Of a stretch of DNA of 64,000 bases, positions 35,185 to 41,966 are shown in pieces. A program made the translations under genes and the position numbers. The notes below the pieces were generated by a model. It was not told the origin of the DNA, made no database searches, and saw only the letters and a list, made by a program, of their open reading frames with translations. This DNA comes from Sporosarcina obsidiansis. GTDB taxonomy: Bacteria > Bacillota > Bacilli > Bacillales_A > Planococcaceae. Numbering within the stretch: the stretch's first letter is position 1; each line of letters opens with the position of its first letter. The stretch is from NCBI RefSeq assembly GCF_009651005.1, contig NZ_WHVW01000014.1, positions 1 to 64,000 on the forward strand, written 5' to 3'.

Positions 35185-35939
35185 CAACGCAAGAAGTAGA
35201 ACTGATTGGTGGAAGAAACCCTGTAGTTGAAGCACTCCGTTCCGGCAGGCAATTAAATAAAATCTGGGTTGCGGAAGGTGTCAATAAGAAAAGTATAGGG
35301 GAAATATTAAAGCTAGCGAAAGAGGCAGGCGTGGTCGTTCAGACGACACCCAAACAGAAACTGGATGGGATGACTGACTTAACTCATCAAGGAATTCTTG
35401 CTTCAGTAGCGGCGTATGACTATGCGGAGTTAGATGATTTGTTTGGAGTAGCAAAAGAGAGACAAGAGGATCCTTTTTTCATTATCCTTGATGAGTTGGA
35501 AGATCCTCATAATCTAGGCTCTATTTTGCGAACTGCGGATGCATCAGGCGTTCATGGAATTATTATACCGAAAAGGCGATCTGTTGGGCTGACTGGCGTT
35601 GTGGCCAAGGCTTCCACAGGCGCGATCGAGCATATTCCAGTTGTGCGGGTCAACAACTTGTCTCAAACAGTGGAAGATCTGAAGAAACGAGGAGTTTGGA
35701 TTGCTGGAACAGATGCCTCCAATTCTACAGATTATCGCTACATGGATGCGACACTACCGCTAGCTGTCATTATTGGCAGTGAGGGAAAAGGAATGTCGCG
35801 AATTTTGCGCGAGAAATGTGATTTCCTATACAGTTTGCCAATGGTGGGTCAGGTGACCTCTTTGAACGCTTCAGTGGCTGCAGCATTGCTGATGTATGAA
35901 GTTTTACGAAAGCGTCAATCTGCCCAGGCGACATCATGA
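35181..35939 (+). CDS. rlmB: 23S rRNA 2'-O-methyltransferase RlmB/TrmH family
   Basis: A 252-residue SPOUT methyltransferase that 2'-O-methylates a guanosine of 23S rRNA in the RlmB group. An N-terminal RNA-binding substrate domain (1-80, [15 protein letters not shown]) precedes the knotted catalytic domain with [31 protein letters not shown] and [13 protein letters not shown], the three TrmH motifs. It overlaps mrnC and yacP by 4 nt each. It is the YacO homologue of B. subtilis; the exact modified nucleotide is inferred. Confidence 0.94.
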   Translation: MTTQEVELIGGRNPVVEALRSGRQLNKIWVAEGVNKKSIGEILKLAKEAGVVVQTTPKQKLDGMTDLTHQGILASVAAYDYAELDDLFGVAKERQEDPFFIILDELEDPHNLGSILRTADASGVHGIIIPKRRSVGLTGVVAKASTGAIEHIPVVRVNNLSQTVEDLKKRGVWIAGTDASNSTDYRYMDATLPLAVIIGSEGKGMSRILREKCDFLYSLPMVGQVTSLNASVAAALLMYEVLRKRQSAQATS

Positions 35940-36451
35940 AAAAAGATGTGCTACTCGTTGATGGCTATAACATCATCGGAGCATGGCCTGAACTACAAGT
36001 GTTAAAAAAAGAGGATTTTGCGCAAGCTCGAGACCGTTTGATTGAGCAGATGGCGGAATATCAGGCGCATAAAGGATGGCGGGTCATTGTGGTGTTTGAC
36101 GCGCATTTAGTGCCGGGCATCGAGAAACGTAAGAAACAATACCGCGTGGATGTCGTCTTTACTAGGGAGAATGAAACGGCGGATGAACGCATTGAAAAGC
36201 TCGTATCAGAACTCGCGGATCGATTGACGCAAATCCATGTAGCGACTTCAGATCTTGTGGAACAATGGGTCGTATTCGCGCAAGGCGCACTTCGGATCTC
36301 AGCTCGCGAATTAGAGTTGGAAATGAAAGAAGTAGACCAGTTAATTGCACGGAAAGTTCGAAAGATACAAGAAGATCGTCCTTTTTCTAAGATACCGCTA
36401 ACAGATGAAGTGGCAGCGGCTTTTGAGAAGTGGAGACGAGGCGGAAAATGA
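35936..36451 (+). CDS. yacP: NYN-domain RNA-associated protein YacP (Rae1-like)
   Basis: A 171-residue PIN-like NYN domain protein. LLVDGYNIIGAWPEL provides the first acidic residues and VIVVFDAHLVPG the second; ETADERIEKLVSEL and VATSDLVEQW complete the active site. In B. subtilis the homologue Rae1 is a ribosome-associated endoribonuclease. It overlaps rlmB by 4 nt and ends the mrnC-rlmB-yacP group; sigH follows after a 270-bp gap that carries its own promoter. Complete. Confidence 0.92.
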   Translation: MKKDVLLVDGYNIIGAWPELQVLKKEDFAQARDRLIEQMAEYQAHKGWRVIVVFDAHLVPGIEKRKKQYRVDVVFTRENETADERIEKLVSELADRLTQIHVATSDLVEQWVVFAQGALRISARELELEMKEVDQLIARKVRKIQEDRPFSKIPLTDEVAAAFEKWRRGGK

Positions 36452-36455
36452 GCAG

Positions 36456-36484
36456 TTGACGTAAAAAATAACCAAGTCTATACT
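36456..36484 (+). promoter_or_regulatory. Promoter upstream of sigH
   Basis: TTGACG (36456-36461), 17 nt, TATACT (36479-36484). It begins just after the yacP stop and would give a leader of about 230 nt. Confidence 0.7.
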
Positions 36485-36700
36485 GACTTTATCTAAAATT
36501 AGTAGAAGACCCTCTTTTGCAAGTGGTGGGATGAATATATCTGTTCAGCGCGAGTTCAATGACCTGCTGGATGGTGGAACACAGAGTAAAATCACCGTGT
36601 CCTACGGTAATACCTGAGTAACCTGTATTGTGCAGGTCTCAATTTCGAAATCTGGACGCAATTACACCGAGGTGCAATTGATTAAACCAATAGAACTCTG
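36485..36700 (+). other. Long structured leader of sigH, no gene
   Basis: No ORF with a ribosome site is visible. Three hairpins can be drawn: GGAACAC/GTGTCC with one bulge (36576-36602 region), ACCTG/CAGGT around TATTGTG (36622-36638), and the palindromic module CAATTACACC-GA-GGTGCAATTG (about 36659-36680), which recurs near 49665. It does not match a riboswitch family I know. Confidence 0.55.
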
Positions 36701-36723
36701 GGGTGGAGAGGTTGGTGCGGAAC

Positions 36724-37362
36724 ATGGAAAAAGGGAATAGTAAAAATGACTTGGCATCACTCACGGATGAAGAAATGGTTGAGATAATCCATCGTGGAAA
36801 TTCAGATGTACTAGAATTTTTGATCACTAAATTTCAGCCGACCGTTCGGATGAAAGCTAAAACGTATTTCATCATTGGTGGGGATCGGGAAGATATCGTT
36901 CAGGAAGGAATGATCGGTCTCTACAAAGCAATTCGTGATTATAGGTCGGATCGGTTAAGTTCTTTTAAAGTGTTTGCTGAACTTTGTATTACTAGACAAA
37001 TTATTACAGCTATTAAAACGGCGACCCGACAAAAGCATATTCCGCTCAATACGTCGGTTTCATTGGACAAGCCTATGTATGACGAGGAACAAGAGCGTAC
37101 ATTGCTCGATATCATAGCGGGTTCCACATTGGATGATCCTGAAGATCTAATGATTCATAAAGAGAACTTTTCGTTCATGGAAGAGGAAATGAATAAAGTG
37201 CTGAGCGCATTGGAAAAAGAAGTGCTGACACTTTACTTGGAAGGGCAATCCTATCGTGAAATATCAGAGGTGTTGAATCGACAAGTGAAATCAATTGATA
37301 ATGCTCTTCAGCGCATCAAACGTAAATTAGAGCACTCAATGGCAATGGATTTGGTGCGCTGA
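36724..37362 (+). CDS. sigH: RNA polymerase sigma-H factor (Spo0H)
   Basis: Sigma factor for the transition to stationary phase and sporulation initiation. The product of about 212 residues contains region 2 (EDIVQEGMIGLYKAIRDY for core binding and -10 recognition, ELCITRQIITAIKTATRQKHIPLN) and region 4 helix-turn-helix (SYREISEVLNRQVKSIDNALQRIKRKL). Very close in pattern to B. subtilis SigH. The start is uncertain: ATG 36724, GTG 36715 or GTG 36703 all lie behind GGGGTGGAGAGG; ATG 36724 is used. It sits between yacP and rpmG as in other Bacillales. Confidence 0.95.
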   Translation: MEKGNSKNDLASLTDEEMVEIIHRGNSDVLEFLITKFQPTVRMKAKTYFIIGGDREDIVQEGMIGLYKAIRDYRSDRLSSFKVFAELCITRQIITAIKTATRQKHIPLNTSVSLDKPMYDEEQERTLLDIIAGSTLDDPEDLMIHKENFSFMEEEMNKVLSALEKEVLTLYLEGQSYREISEVLNRQVKSIDNALQRIKRKLEHSMAMDLVR

Positions 37363-37378
37363 TTCCATTGAAAGTGAA

Positions 37379-37407
37379 TTGACATGTCGTTGGTAAGATG
37401 GTACTCT
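37379..37407 (+). promoter_or_regulatory. Promoter for rpmG-secE
   Basis: TTGACA (37379-37384), 17 nt, TACTCT (37402-37407), starting 17 nt after the sigH stop. The -10 is imperfect. Confidence 0.55.
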
Positions 37408-37442
37408 TTAGCAAGACTATTGTCTTGAATAGGTGAATCCAA

Positions 37443-37592
37443 ATGGTGAAAAAAATAATTATCTGCTGTGAAAGTTGTGGTTCGCGAAACTATACCTTGC
37501 CGGCTGGGAATCAGAGTCGTGAAGGAAGAATTGTCATTAAAAAGTTTTGCAGTCATTGCAACGCACACACGTTGCATAAGCAAACCATTTGA
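37443..37592 (+). CDS. rpmG: Ribosomal protein bL33 (zinc-ribbon type)
   Basis: A 49-residue large-subunit protein, MVKKIIICCESCGSRNY..., ending NAHTLHKQTI. Cysteines C9-C12 and a second CSHC pair (about 36-39) make the zinc ribbon of the C+ form of L33. AGGTGAATCCAA precedes the ATG. It occupies the standard position between sigH and secE, as rpmGB does in B. subtilis. Too short for many ORF scans but clear by sequence and context. Confidence 0.93.
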   Translation: MVKKIIICCESCGSRNYTLPAGNQSREGRIVIKKFCSHCNAHTLHKQTI

Positions 37593-37647
37593 CAAGTTAC
37601 ATAGAGTTCGAGATGAACACTATGTCATTCGGAAGGGTTGGAGAAGA

Positions 37648-37833
37648 ATGAGCAAGATCAGCGCTTTTTTAAAAAATGTTGTTTCGGAGATGCGGAAAGT
37701 CAGTTGGCCGAAGCGTAAGGAACTGACGAAGTATACGGTAGTTGTTATTTCAACTGTCATTTTTATGGCTGTTTATTTTGGGCTAGTAGATATGGGTATT
37801 TCAGAGGTTATGAAATGGTATACTGGTTTATGA
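37648..37833 (+). CDS. secE: Preprotein translocase subunit SecE
   Basis: A 61-residue single-span subunit that clamps SecY in the membrane. MSKISAFLKNVVSEMRKVSWPKRKEL carries the conserved amphipathic VSWPKR hinge, followed by one transmembrane helix (about residues 33-52, YTVVVISTVIFMAVYFGLVD). Upstream in-frame codons run back to 37468 through rpmG, but ATG 37648 follows GGAAGGGTTGGAGAAG. Gap to rpmG is 55 nt. Normal length for Gram-positive SecE. Confidence 0.95.
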   Translation: MSKISAFLKNVVSEMRKVSWPKRKELTKYTVVVISTVIFMAVYFGLVDMGISEVMKWYTGL

Positions 37834-37862
37834 TAAAGAAAGTATGAATAGCTTGAGAATAT

Positions 37863-37890
37863 CCCGTTTTAATGAATAAACGGGTTTTTT
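37863..37890 (+). terminator. Intrinsic terminator between secE and nusG
   Basis: CCCGTTT / AAACGGG stem with an 8-nt loop followed by TTTTTT. It would terminate or attenuate transcription entering nusG; no clear nusG promoter was seen behind it. Confidence 0.75.
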
Positions 37891-37934
37891 CAGTTTTAAT
37901 CAAAAGGAGGGACGGACGCGCAGTCCTCAATGTG

Positions 37935-38477
37935 ATGGAAATGGAAAAAAATTGGTATGTAGTCCATACGTACTCGGGATATGAAAATAAAGTCAAGGCG
38001 AATCTTGAAAAACGTGTCGAAACCATGGGCATGCAAGATAAAATTTTCCGTGTCGTCATTCCGGAAGAAGAAGAGACAGATATCAAAGAAGGTAAAAAGA
38101 AAACCGTTATGCGAAAGACGTTCCCTGGCTATGTGCTGGTAGAATTGATCATGACGGATGATTCTTGGTATGTTGTTCGCAATACGCCTGGTGTAACAGG
38201 ATTTATCGGTTCTTCAGGTGGTGGGGCAAAACCTACTCCATTGCTGCCTGAAGAAGTTGAATTCATCCTCAAGCAAATGGGTATGAAAGAACAGCGCGTT
38301 GATATCGATTTCGAAGTTGGAGAAAGTGTAACGGTATTGGAAGGTCCATTTGCTCATTTTGAAGGTAAAGTAGAAGAGATCGAAATGGATAAAGGGAAAG
38401 TCGTCGTTACCGTCGATATGTTTGGACGCGAAACGAAGATGGAACTATCGTTTGACCAAGTTGAAAAAATGGATTGA
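37935..38477 (+). CDS. nusG: Transcription termination/antitermination factor NusG
   Basis: A protein of about 180 residues that binds RNA polymerase and couples it to pausing, termination and the ribosome. The NGN domain (KNWYVVHTYSGYENKVKANLEKR...) and C-terminal KOW domain (about 128-180, VTVLEGPFAHFEGKVEEI) are complete. The start is uncertain. In-frame candidates are GTG 37932, ATG 37935 and ATG 37941 (the last gives the family start MEKNWYVV), but the only good Shine-Dalgarno, AAGGAGGG, lies at 37904-37911, more than 20 nt upstream. A terminator hairpin precedes it at 37863. Confidence 0.95.
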   Translation: MEMEKNWYVVHTYSGYENKVKANLEKRVETMGMQDKIFRVVIPEEEETDIKEGKKKTVMRKTFPGYVLVELIMTDDSWYVVRNTPGVTGFIGSSGGGAKPTPLLPEEVEFILKQMGMKEQRVDIDFEVGESVTVLEGPFAHFEGKVEEIEMDKGKVVVTVDMFGRETKMELSFDQVEKMD

Positions 38478-38499
38478 TGTGTACTGGATTTATTTTCTC

Positions 38500-38528
38500 T
38501 TGCAAAATACGTGTATTGGTGGTATCAT
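38500..38528 (+). promoter_or_regulatory. Promoter for rplK-rplA
   Basis: TTGCAA (38500-38505), 17 nt, TATCAT (38523-38528), 22 nt after the nusG stop; gives a leader of about 115 nt containing an L1-type site. Confidence 0.65.
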
Positions 38529-38598
38529 TTCAAAGGTCAGACGTAGTCTGGACGGATTAACCAATTCTACCGACAGTCGTCGGCAGGCACATATTTGA

Positions 38599-38623
38599 GT
38601 GGGAGGGGCAACCCAATTACCAC
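38599..38623 (+). promoter_or_regulatory. L1-binding-site mimic upstream of rplK
   Basis: GTGGGAGG ... ACCAC (38599-38606 and 38619-38623) resembles the L1-binding helix of 23S rRNA (GGTGGGAGG...ACCACC). It lies 26 nt before the rplK start, suiting translational autoregulation by free L1. Confidence 0.65.
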
Positions 38624-38649
38624 ATCACGGACTTAAGGAGGTGTGTCTC

Positions 38650-39075
38650 GTGGCTAAAAAAGTTACTAAAGTAGTGAAATTACAAATTCCAGCTGGTAAA
38701 GCAAACCCAGCACCACCGGTTGGACCGGCATTAGGTCAAGCAGGTGTTAATATCATGGGATTTTGTAAAGAATTTAACGCGCGTACAGCTGATCAAGCAG
38801 GTCTAATTATTCCTGTTGAAATCTCTGTATTCGAGGACCGTTCATTTACATTCATCACAAAAACTCCGCCAGCAGCAGTATTGCTAAAGGTTGCAGCAAA
38901 CGTTCAAAAGGGTTCAGGTGAGCCTAATAAAAACAAAGTTGCTACAGTTAAACGTGATAAAGTTAGAGAAATTGCTGAACAAAAAATGCCGGACTTAAAC
39001 GCGGCGTCAGTTGAAGCGGCGATGGCAATGGTCGAAGGTACTGCTCGCAGTATGGGATTCAAAATCGAAGACTGA
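38650..39075 (+). CDS. rplK: Ribosomal protein uL11
   Basis: A 141-residue protein of the GTPase-associated centre. [32 protein letters not shown] is the classic L11 N-terminus; the C-terminal RNA-binding domain ends [15 protein letters not shown]. The start is GTG at 38650 behind TAAGGAGGTGTG; the frame is open 17 codons upstream but without a ribosome site. Forms a transcription unit with rplA, with an L1-type site in front of each gene. Confidence 0.97.
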   Translation: MAKKVTKVVKLQIPAGKANPAPPVGPALGQAGVNIMGFCKEFNARTADQAGLIIPVEISVFEDRSFTFITKTPPAAVLLKVAANVQKGSGEPNKNKVATVKRDKVREIAEQKMPDLNAASVEAAMAMVEGTARSMGFKIED

Positions 39076-39110
39076 TTTTGACTTTTCTTTATAAAGCAAT
39101 GGTTTGAAGA

Positions 39111-39145
39111 TGAAGGCTGCGGTCTAGTGAGATGCGCAGCCTTCA
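39111..39145 (+). other. Perfect hairpin between rplK and rplA without T tract
   Basis: TGAAGGCTGCG (39111-39121) and CGCAGCCTTCA (39135-39145) form a perfect 11-bp stem with a 13-nt loop. There is no following T run, so termination is unlikely; RNA processing or presentation of the adjacent L1 site is more plausible (inference). Confidence 0.7.
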
Positions 39146-39149
39146 TTAA

Positions 39150-39176
39150 GTGGGAGGTTTAATCCGTTAAAACCAC
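39150..39176 (+). promoter_or_regulatory. L1-binding-site mimic upstream of rplA
   Basis: GTGGGAGG ... ACCAC (39150-39176), the same motif as before rplK, ends 4 nt ahead of the rplA Shine-Dalgarno. Suggests direct feedback of L1 on its own translation. Confidence 0.68.
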
Positions 39177-39196
39177 AAATGAGGAGGAAAATTCTG

Positions 39197-39895
39197 ATGG
39201 CTAAAAGAGGTAAAAAATTTACAGAAGCAGCGAAGCTTGTAGATCGCACAACTGCATACTCTGTGAAAGAAGCAATTGAACTTGCTAAGAAAACTAGCAC
39301 TACAAACTTTGACGCAACAGTAGAAGTAGCTTTCCGTCTAGGTATTGATACTCGTAAGAATGATCAGCAAATCCGTGGAGCAGTTGTGCTTCCAAACGGT
39401 ACTGGGAAAACTCAACGTGTATTAGTATTCGCTAAAGGCGAAAAGCTGAAAGAAGCAGAAGCTGCAGGTGCAGACTATGTAGGCGATACAGAATACATCA
39501 CAAAAATCCAACAAGGTTGGTTTGACTTTGATGTAATCGTTGCTACACCGGACATGATGGGCGAAGTTGGTAAAATCGGTCGAGTTCTAGGACCTAAAGG
39601 CCTTATGCCGAACCCTAAAACTGGCACAGTAACATTTGATGTAACAAAAGCTGTTGAAGAAATCAAGGCTGGTAAAGTAGAATACCGTGCAGATAAAGCG
39701 GGGATTATTCACGCGCCAATCGGGAAAGCTTCTTTCGATAACGAGAAGTTAGAAGAAAATTTCTTAACTATCTTTGATACGATTCAAAAAGCGAAACCTG
39801 CTGCAGCAAAAGGAACATTCATGAAGTCTGTGAACGTTACAACGACTATGGGTCCTGCTGTGAAAATTGATCCATCAACTGCAGTAGTAAAATAA
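39197..39895 (+). CDS. rplA: Ribosomal protein uL1
   Basis: A 232-residue L1-stalk protein that also represses its own mRNA in bacteria. It starts [19 protein letters not shown], with the core signature [19 protein letters not shown] and C-terminal [24 protein letters not shown] 39197 follows GAGGAGGAAA; an in-frame start 6 codons earlier lacks a ribosome site. The preceding L1-type site and hairpin indicate feedback control. Intact. Confidence 0.97.
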   Translation: MAKRGKKFTEAAKLVDRTTAYSVKEAIELAKKTSTTNFDATVEVAFRLGIDTRKNDQQIRGAVVLPNGTGKTQRVLVFAKGEKLKEAEAAGADYVGDTEYITKIQQGWFDFDVIVATPDMMGEVGKIGRVLGPKGLMPNPKTGTVTFDVTKAVEEIKAGKVEYRADKAGIIHAPIGKASFDNEKLEENFLTIFDTIQKAKPAAAKGTFMKSVNVTTTMGPAVKIDPSTAVVK

Positions 39896-39898
39896 TTA

Positions 39899-39927
39899 TT
39901 GACAAGTATATAGTGATCTGATAAGAT
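39899..39927 (+). promoter_or_regulatory. Promoter for rplJ-rplL
   Basis: Consensus TTGACA (39899-39904), 17 nt, TAAGAT (39922-39927), starting 4 nt after the rplA stop and just before the L10 leader. Confidence 0.8.
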
Positions 39928-39934
39928 TACGCTT

Positions 39935-40070
39935 GTTATGATGATAACCATTTGTACCGAAGACAGCAGGTGTGGCTTGCCACTTAATGTTCCTGCCGAG
40001 GACAAGACGCTCTTTTTTAAAAGATGACGACTTTTCTGCCCTCATGTCTTTGACATTGAGGGCTTTTTAT
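39935..40070 (+). promoter_or_regulatory. Ribosomal protein L10 leader
   Basis: The leader carries AGCAGGTG...CACTTAATGTTCCTGC followed by CGAGGACAAGACGCTC and a downstream terminator, the arrangement of the Firmicutes L10 leader. Free L10(L12)4 complex binds the kink-turn element and favours termination. Confidence 0.82.
40038..40069 (+). terminator. L10 leader attenuator terminator
   Basis: GCCCTCATGTC / GACATTGAGGGC stem with a very short loop followed by TTTTTAT. Confidence 0.88.
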
Positions 40071-40108
40071 ATCGGTATAAGTGACCCTAATTTTCAGGAG
40101 GTGTCAAC

Positions 40109-40609
40109 ATGAGCAAAGTTTTAGAAGCTAAACAGGCGGTTGTAACAGAAATCGCTGACAAGTTGCAACAAGCAGCTTCTGTAGTAGTTGTGGATTACCG
40201 TGGTTTAACGGTTGCACAAGTAACAGAATTGCGTAAACAACTTCGTGAAGCAGGCGTAGAATTCAAAGTATACAAAAACTCGATGACGCGTCGTGCAACA
40301 GAAACAGCAGGACTTGGAAGTTTGAATGAACACCTTACAGGTCCGAACGCTATTGCCTTCTCAACAGAAGACGTAGTAGCGCCTGCGAAAATCTTGAATG
40401 ATTTCGCTAAAAAGAACGAAAAGCTTGAAATTAAAGCCGGCGTGATCGAAGGAACGGTCGCATCAGCAGAGGACGTAAAAGCATTAGCTACTCTACCTTC
40501 CCGCGAAGGTCTACTATCTATGCTACTCAGCGTACTTCAAGCTCCAGTGCGCAACTTCGCACTTGCTACAAAAGCAGTTGCAGAACAAAAAGAAGAACAA
40601 GGTGCGTAA
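40109..40609 (+). CDS. rplJ: Ribosomal protein uL10
   Basis: A 166-residue protein that forms the base of the L12 stalk and binds 23S rRNA with L11. It starts [19 protein letters not shown] and has [21 protein letters not shown]. The C-terminal helix [15 protein letters not shown] binds L12 dimers. A CAGGAGGTG Shine-Dalgarno precedes it. Its complex with L12 is the expected regulator of the preceding leader. Complete. Confidence 0.97.
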   Translation: MSKVLEAKQAVVTEIADKLQQAASVVVVDYRGLTVAQVTELRKQLREAGVEFKVYKNSMTRRATETAGLGSLNEHLTGPNAIAFSTEDVVAPAKILNDFAKKNEKLEIKAGVIEGTVASAEDVKALATLPSREGLLSMLLSVLQAPVRNFALATKAVAEQKEEQGA

Positions 40610-40675
40610 TTACGCATCTTGACTATCACCGGATAAAACAAACCGGTTAATACAACTTTCCAGGAGGAACTTAAA

Positions 40676-41041
40676 ATGACTAAAGAACAAATCCTTGACG
40701 CAATCAAAGAAATGACAGTTCTTGAACTAAATGAACTTGTTACAGCAATCGAAGACGAATTCGGCGTAACAGCAGCTGCACCAGTTGCAGTAGCTGGAGC
40801 AGCAGGCGGCGGAGAAGCAGCAGAAGAGCAAACAGAATTTGATGTAATTCTTGCAAGCGCTGGCGCTGAAAAGATTAAAGTAATCAAAGCTGTACGCGAA
40901 ATTACTGGCCTAGGCTTAAAAGAAGCGAAAGCTCTTGTAGACGAAGCTCCTAAAGCTCTTAAAGAAGGCGTAGCTAAAGAAGAAGCTGAAGAAATGAAAG
41001 CTAAACTTGAAGAAGTTGGCGCATCTGTAGAAGTTAAGTAA
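40676..41041 (+). CDS. rplL: Ribosomal protein bL12 (L7/L12)
   Basis: A 121-residue stalk protein that recruits translational GTPases. The N-terminal dimerisation domain ([20 protein letters not shown]), an alanine/glycine-rich hinge ([19 protein letters not shown]) and the globular C-terminal domain ([28 protein letters not shown]) are all typical. AGGAGGAAC precedes it, 66 nt after rplJ. A terminator ends this unit. Confidence 0.98.
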   Translation: MTKEQILDAIKEMTVLELNELVTAIEDEFGVTAAAPVAVAGAAGGGEAAEEQTEFDVILASAGAEKIKVIKAVREITGLGLKEAKALVDEAPKALKEGVAKEEAEEMKAKLEEVGASVEVK

Positions 41042-41057
41042 TTTCTACTTTCCTGAG

Positions 41058-41087
41058 AAAAGCCCGTCTATTTGACGGGCTTTTTTC
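41058..41087 (+). terminator. Intrinsic terminator after rplL
   Basis: AAAGCCCGTC / GACGGGCTTT stem with a TATTT loop and T6 tail. Confidence 0.93.
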
Positions 41088-41133
41088 TTCATCTACAGTT
41101 ATTTATCGTTAATCTATAGCGGGAGGTGTGTAA

Positions 41134-41736
41134 ATGGGAGAACATTATTACTCAAAAAACCCTCAAGTTTCTAGTGCGCCAAAGGAATGGAAAGCGGAAA
41201 TTAGAGATAAAGTTTTTTCGTTCACGACAGATGCCGGTGTGTTTAGCAAAAGTGGAATCGATGAAGGGTCAAGATTATTAGTTGAAACGTTTAAAGAACC
41301 AACTATTAGGGGAGACTTGTTGGAAATTGGCTGTGGCTACGGCCCGATTGCGTTGTCAATTGCTTCTGCTTTTCCTGATCGACTTGTTCATATGGTAGAT
41401 GTTAATGAACGTGCACTTGCACTTTCTAAGATAAATGCCGAGAAAAATGGAATTCAGAATGTGGAGGTTTATGAAAGTAGTGGTGTGGATCGGGTGGAAG
41501 TGGATCAGTTTGCAGCCATTCTGACGAACCCCCCTATACGAGCGGGTAAACATACTGTATTTTCTTTCTACCAGGGTGCCTATGAAAAACTTGCGCAAGG
41601 TGGAGAGTTGTGGGTAGTTATTCAAAAAAAACAAGGGGCGCCATCTACTATTGAGTACTTGCGTAACCTGTTTGGGACTGTTCAGACTGTCGCCAAGAAA
41701 AAGGGGTACTTTATTTTATTAGCAAAAAAAGGTTGA
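41134..41736 (+). CDS. RsmC-like class I SAM-dependent rRNA methyltransferase (YbxB)
   Basis: A 200-residue Rossmann-fold methyltransferase of the RsmC (16S rRNA guanine-N2) group. Motif I is LLEIGCGYGPIALSIAS, motif II VDVNERAL, and the catalytic motif IV LTNPPIRAG is the N2-guanine methyltransferase form. Only the single catalytic domain is present, as in B. subtilis YbxB, which lies at the same place between rplL and rpoB. A GGGAGGTG Shine-Dalgarno precedes it. The exact target base is inferred. Confidence 0.92.
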   Translation: MGEHYYSKNPQVSSAPKEWKAEIRDKVFSFTTDAGVFSKSGIDEGSRLLVETFKEPTIRGDLLEIGCGYGPIALSIASAFPDRLVHMVDVNERALALSKINAEKNGIQNVEVYESSGVDRVEVDQFAAILTNPPIRAGKHTVFSFYQGAYEKLAQGGELWVVIQKKQGAPSTIEYLRNLFGTVQTVAKKKGYFILLAKKG

Positions 41737-41861
41737 CAGTACCAATCTATTGTAGTAGCATTATTAAATGCATAAATAATTATATTGCAGCTGTATGCCC
41801 TTTTGCGTCATATGTAAAAGGAAAAGGCATACTGATGTTTGGATAAAAGATTGTGAAATCG

Positions 41862-41902
41862 AAAATGAGCTCTTGTCGGAACTCGTTTTCTTTTTGTTTT
41901 TT
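41862..41902 (+). terminator. Terminator-like hairpin in the rpoB leader
   Basis: AAAATGAG / CTCGTTTT stem (one G-U) around a 12-nt loop, followed by CTTTTTGTTTTTT. It may end the methyltransferase transcript or attenuate rpoBC expression. The rest of the 230-bp spacer holds no gene and no convincing promoter. Confidence 0.65.
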
Positions 41903-41966
41903 CGAAGTCACAGCTGAATTTCTGATTTTGCAAAAACTAATATTGTCTTAATGAGGGGTGAATGAG

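Noticed and set aside
36576-36602. GGTGGAACAC stretch as a T-box before sigH
   Set aside because: No Stem I, no specifier loop, no competing terminator and no tRNA-linked gene downstream; the resemblance is only a few bases.
37872-37934. ATG at 37872 as nusG start
   Set aside because: It lies in the loop of the terminator hairpin, lacks a Shine-Dalgarno and adds residues that are not found in NusG.
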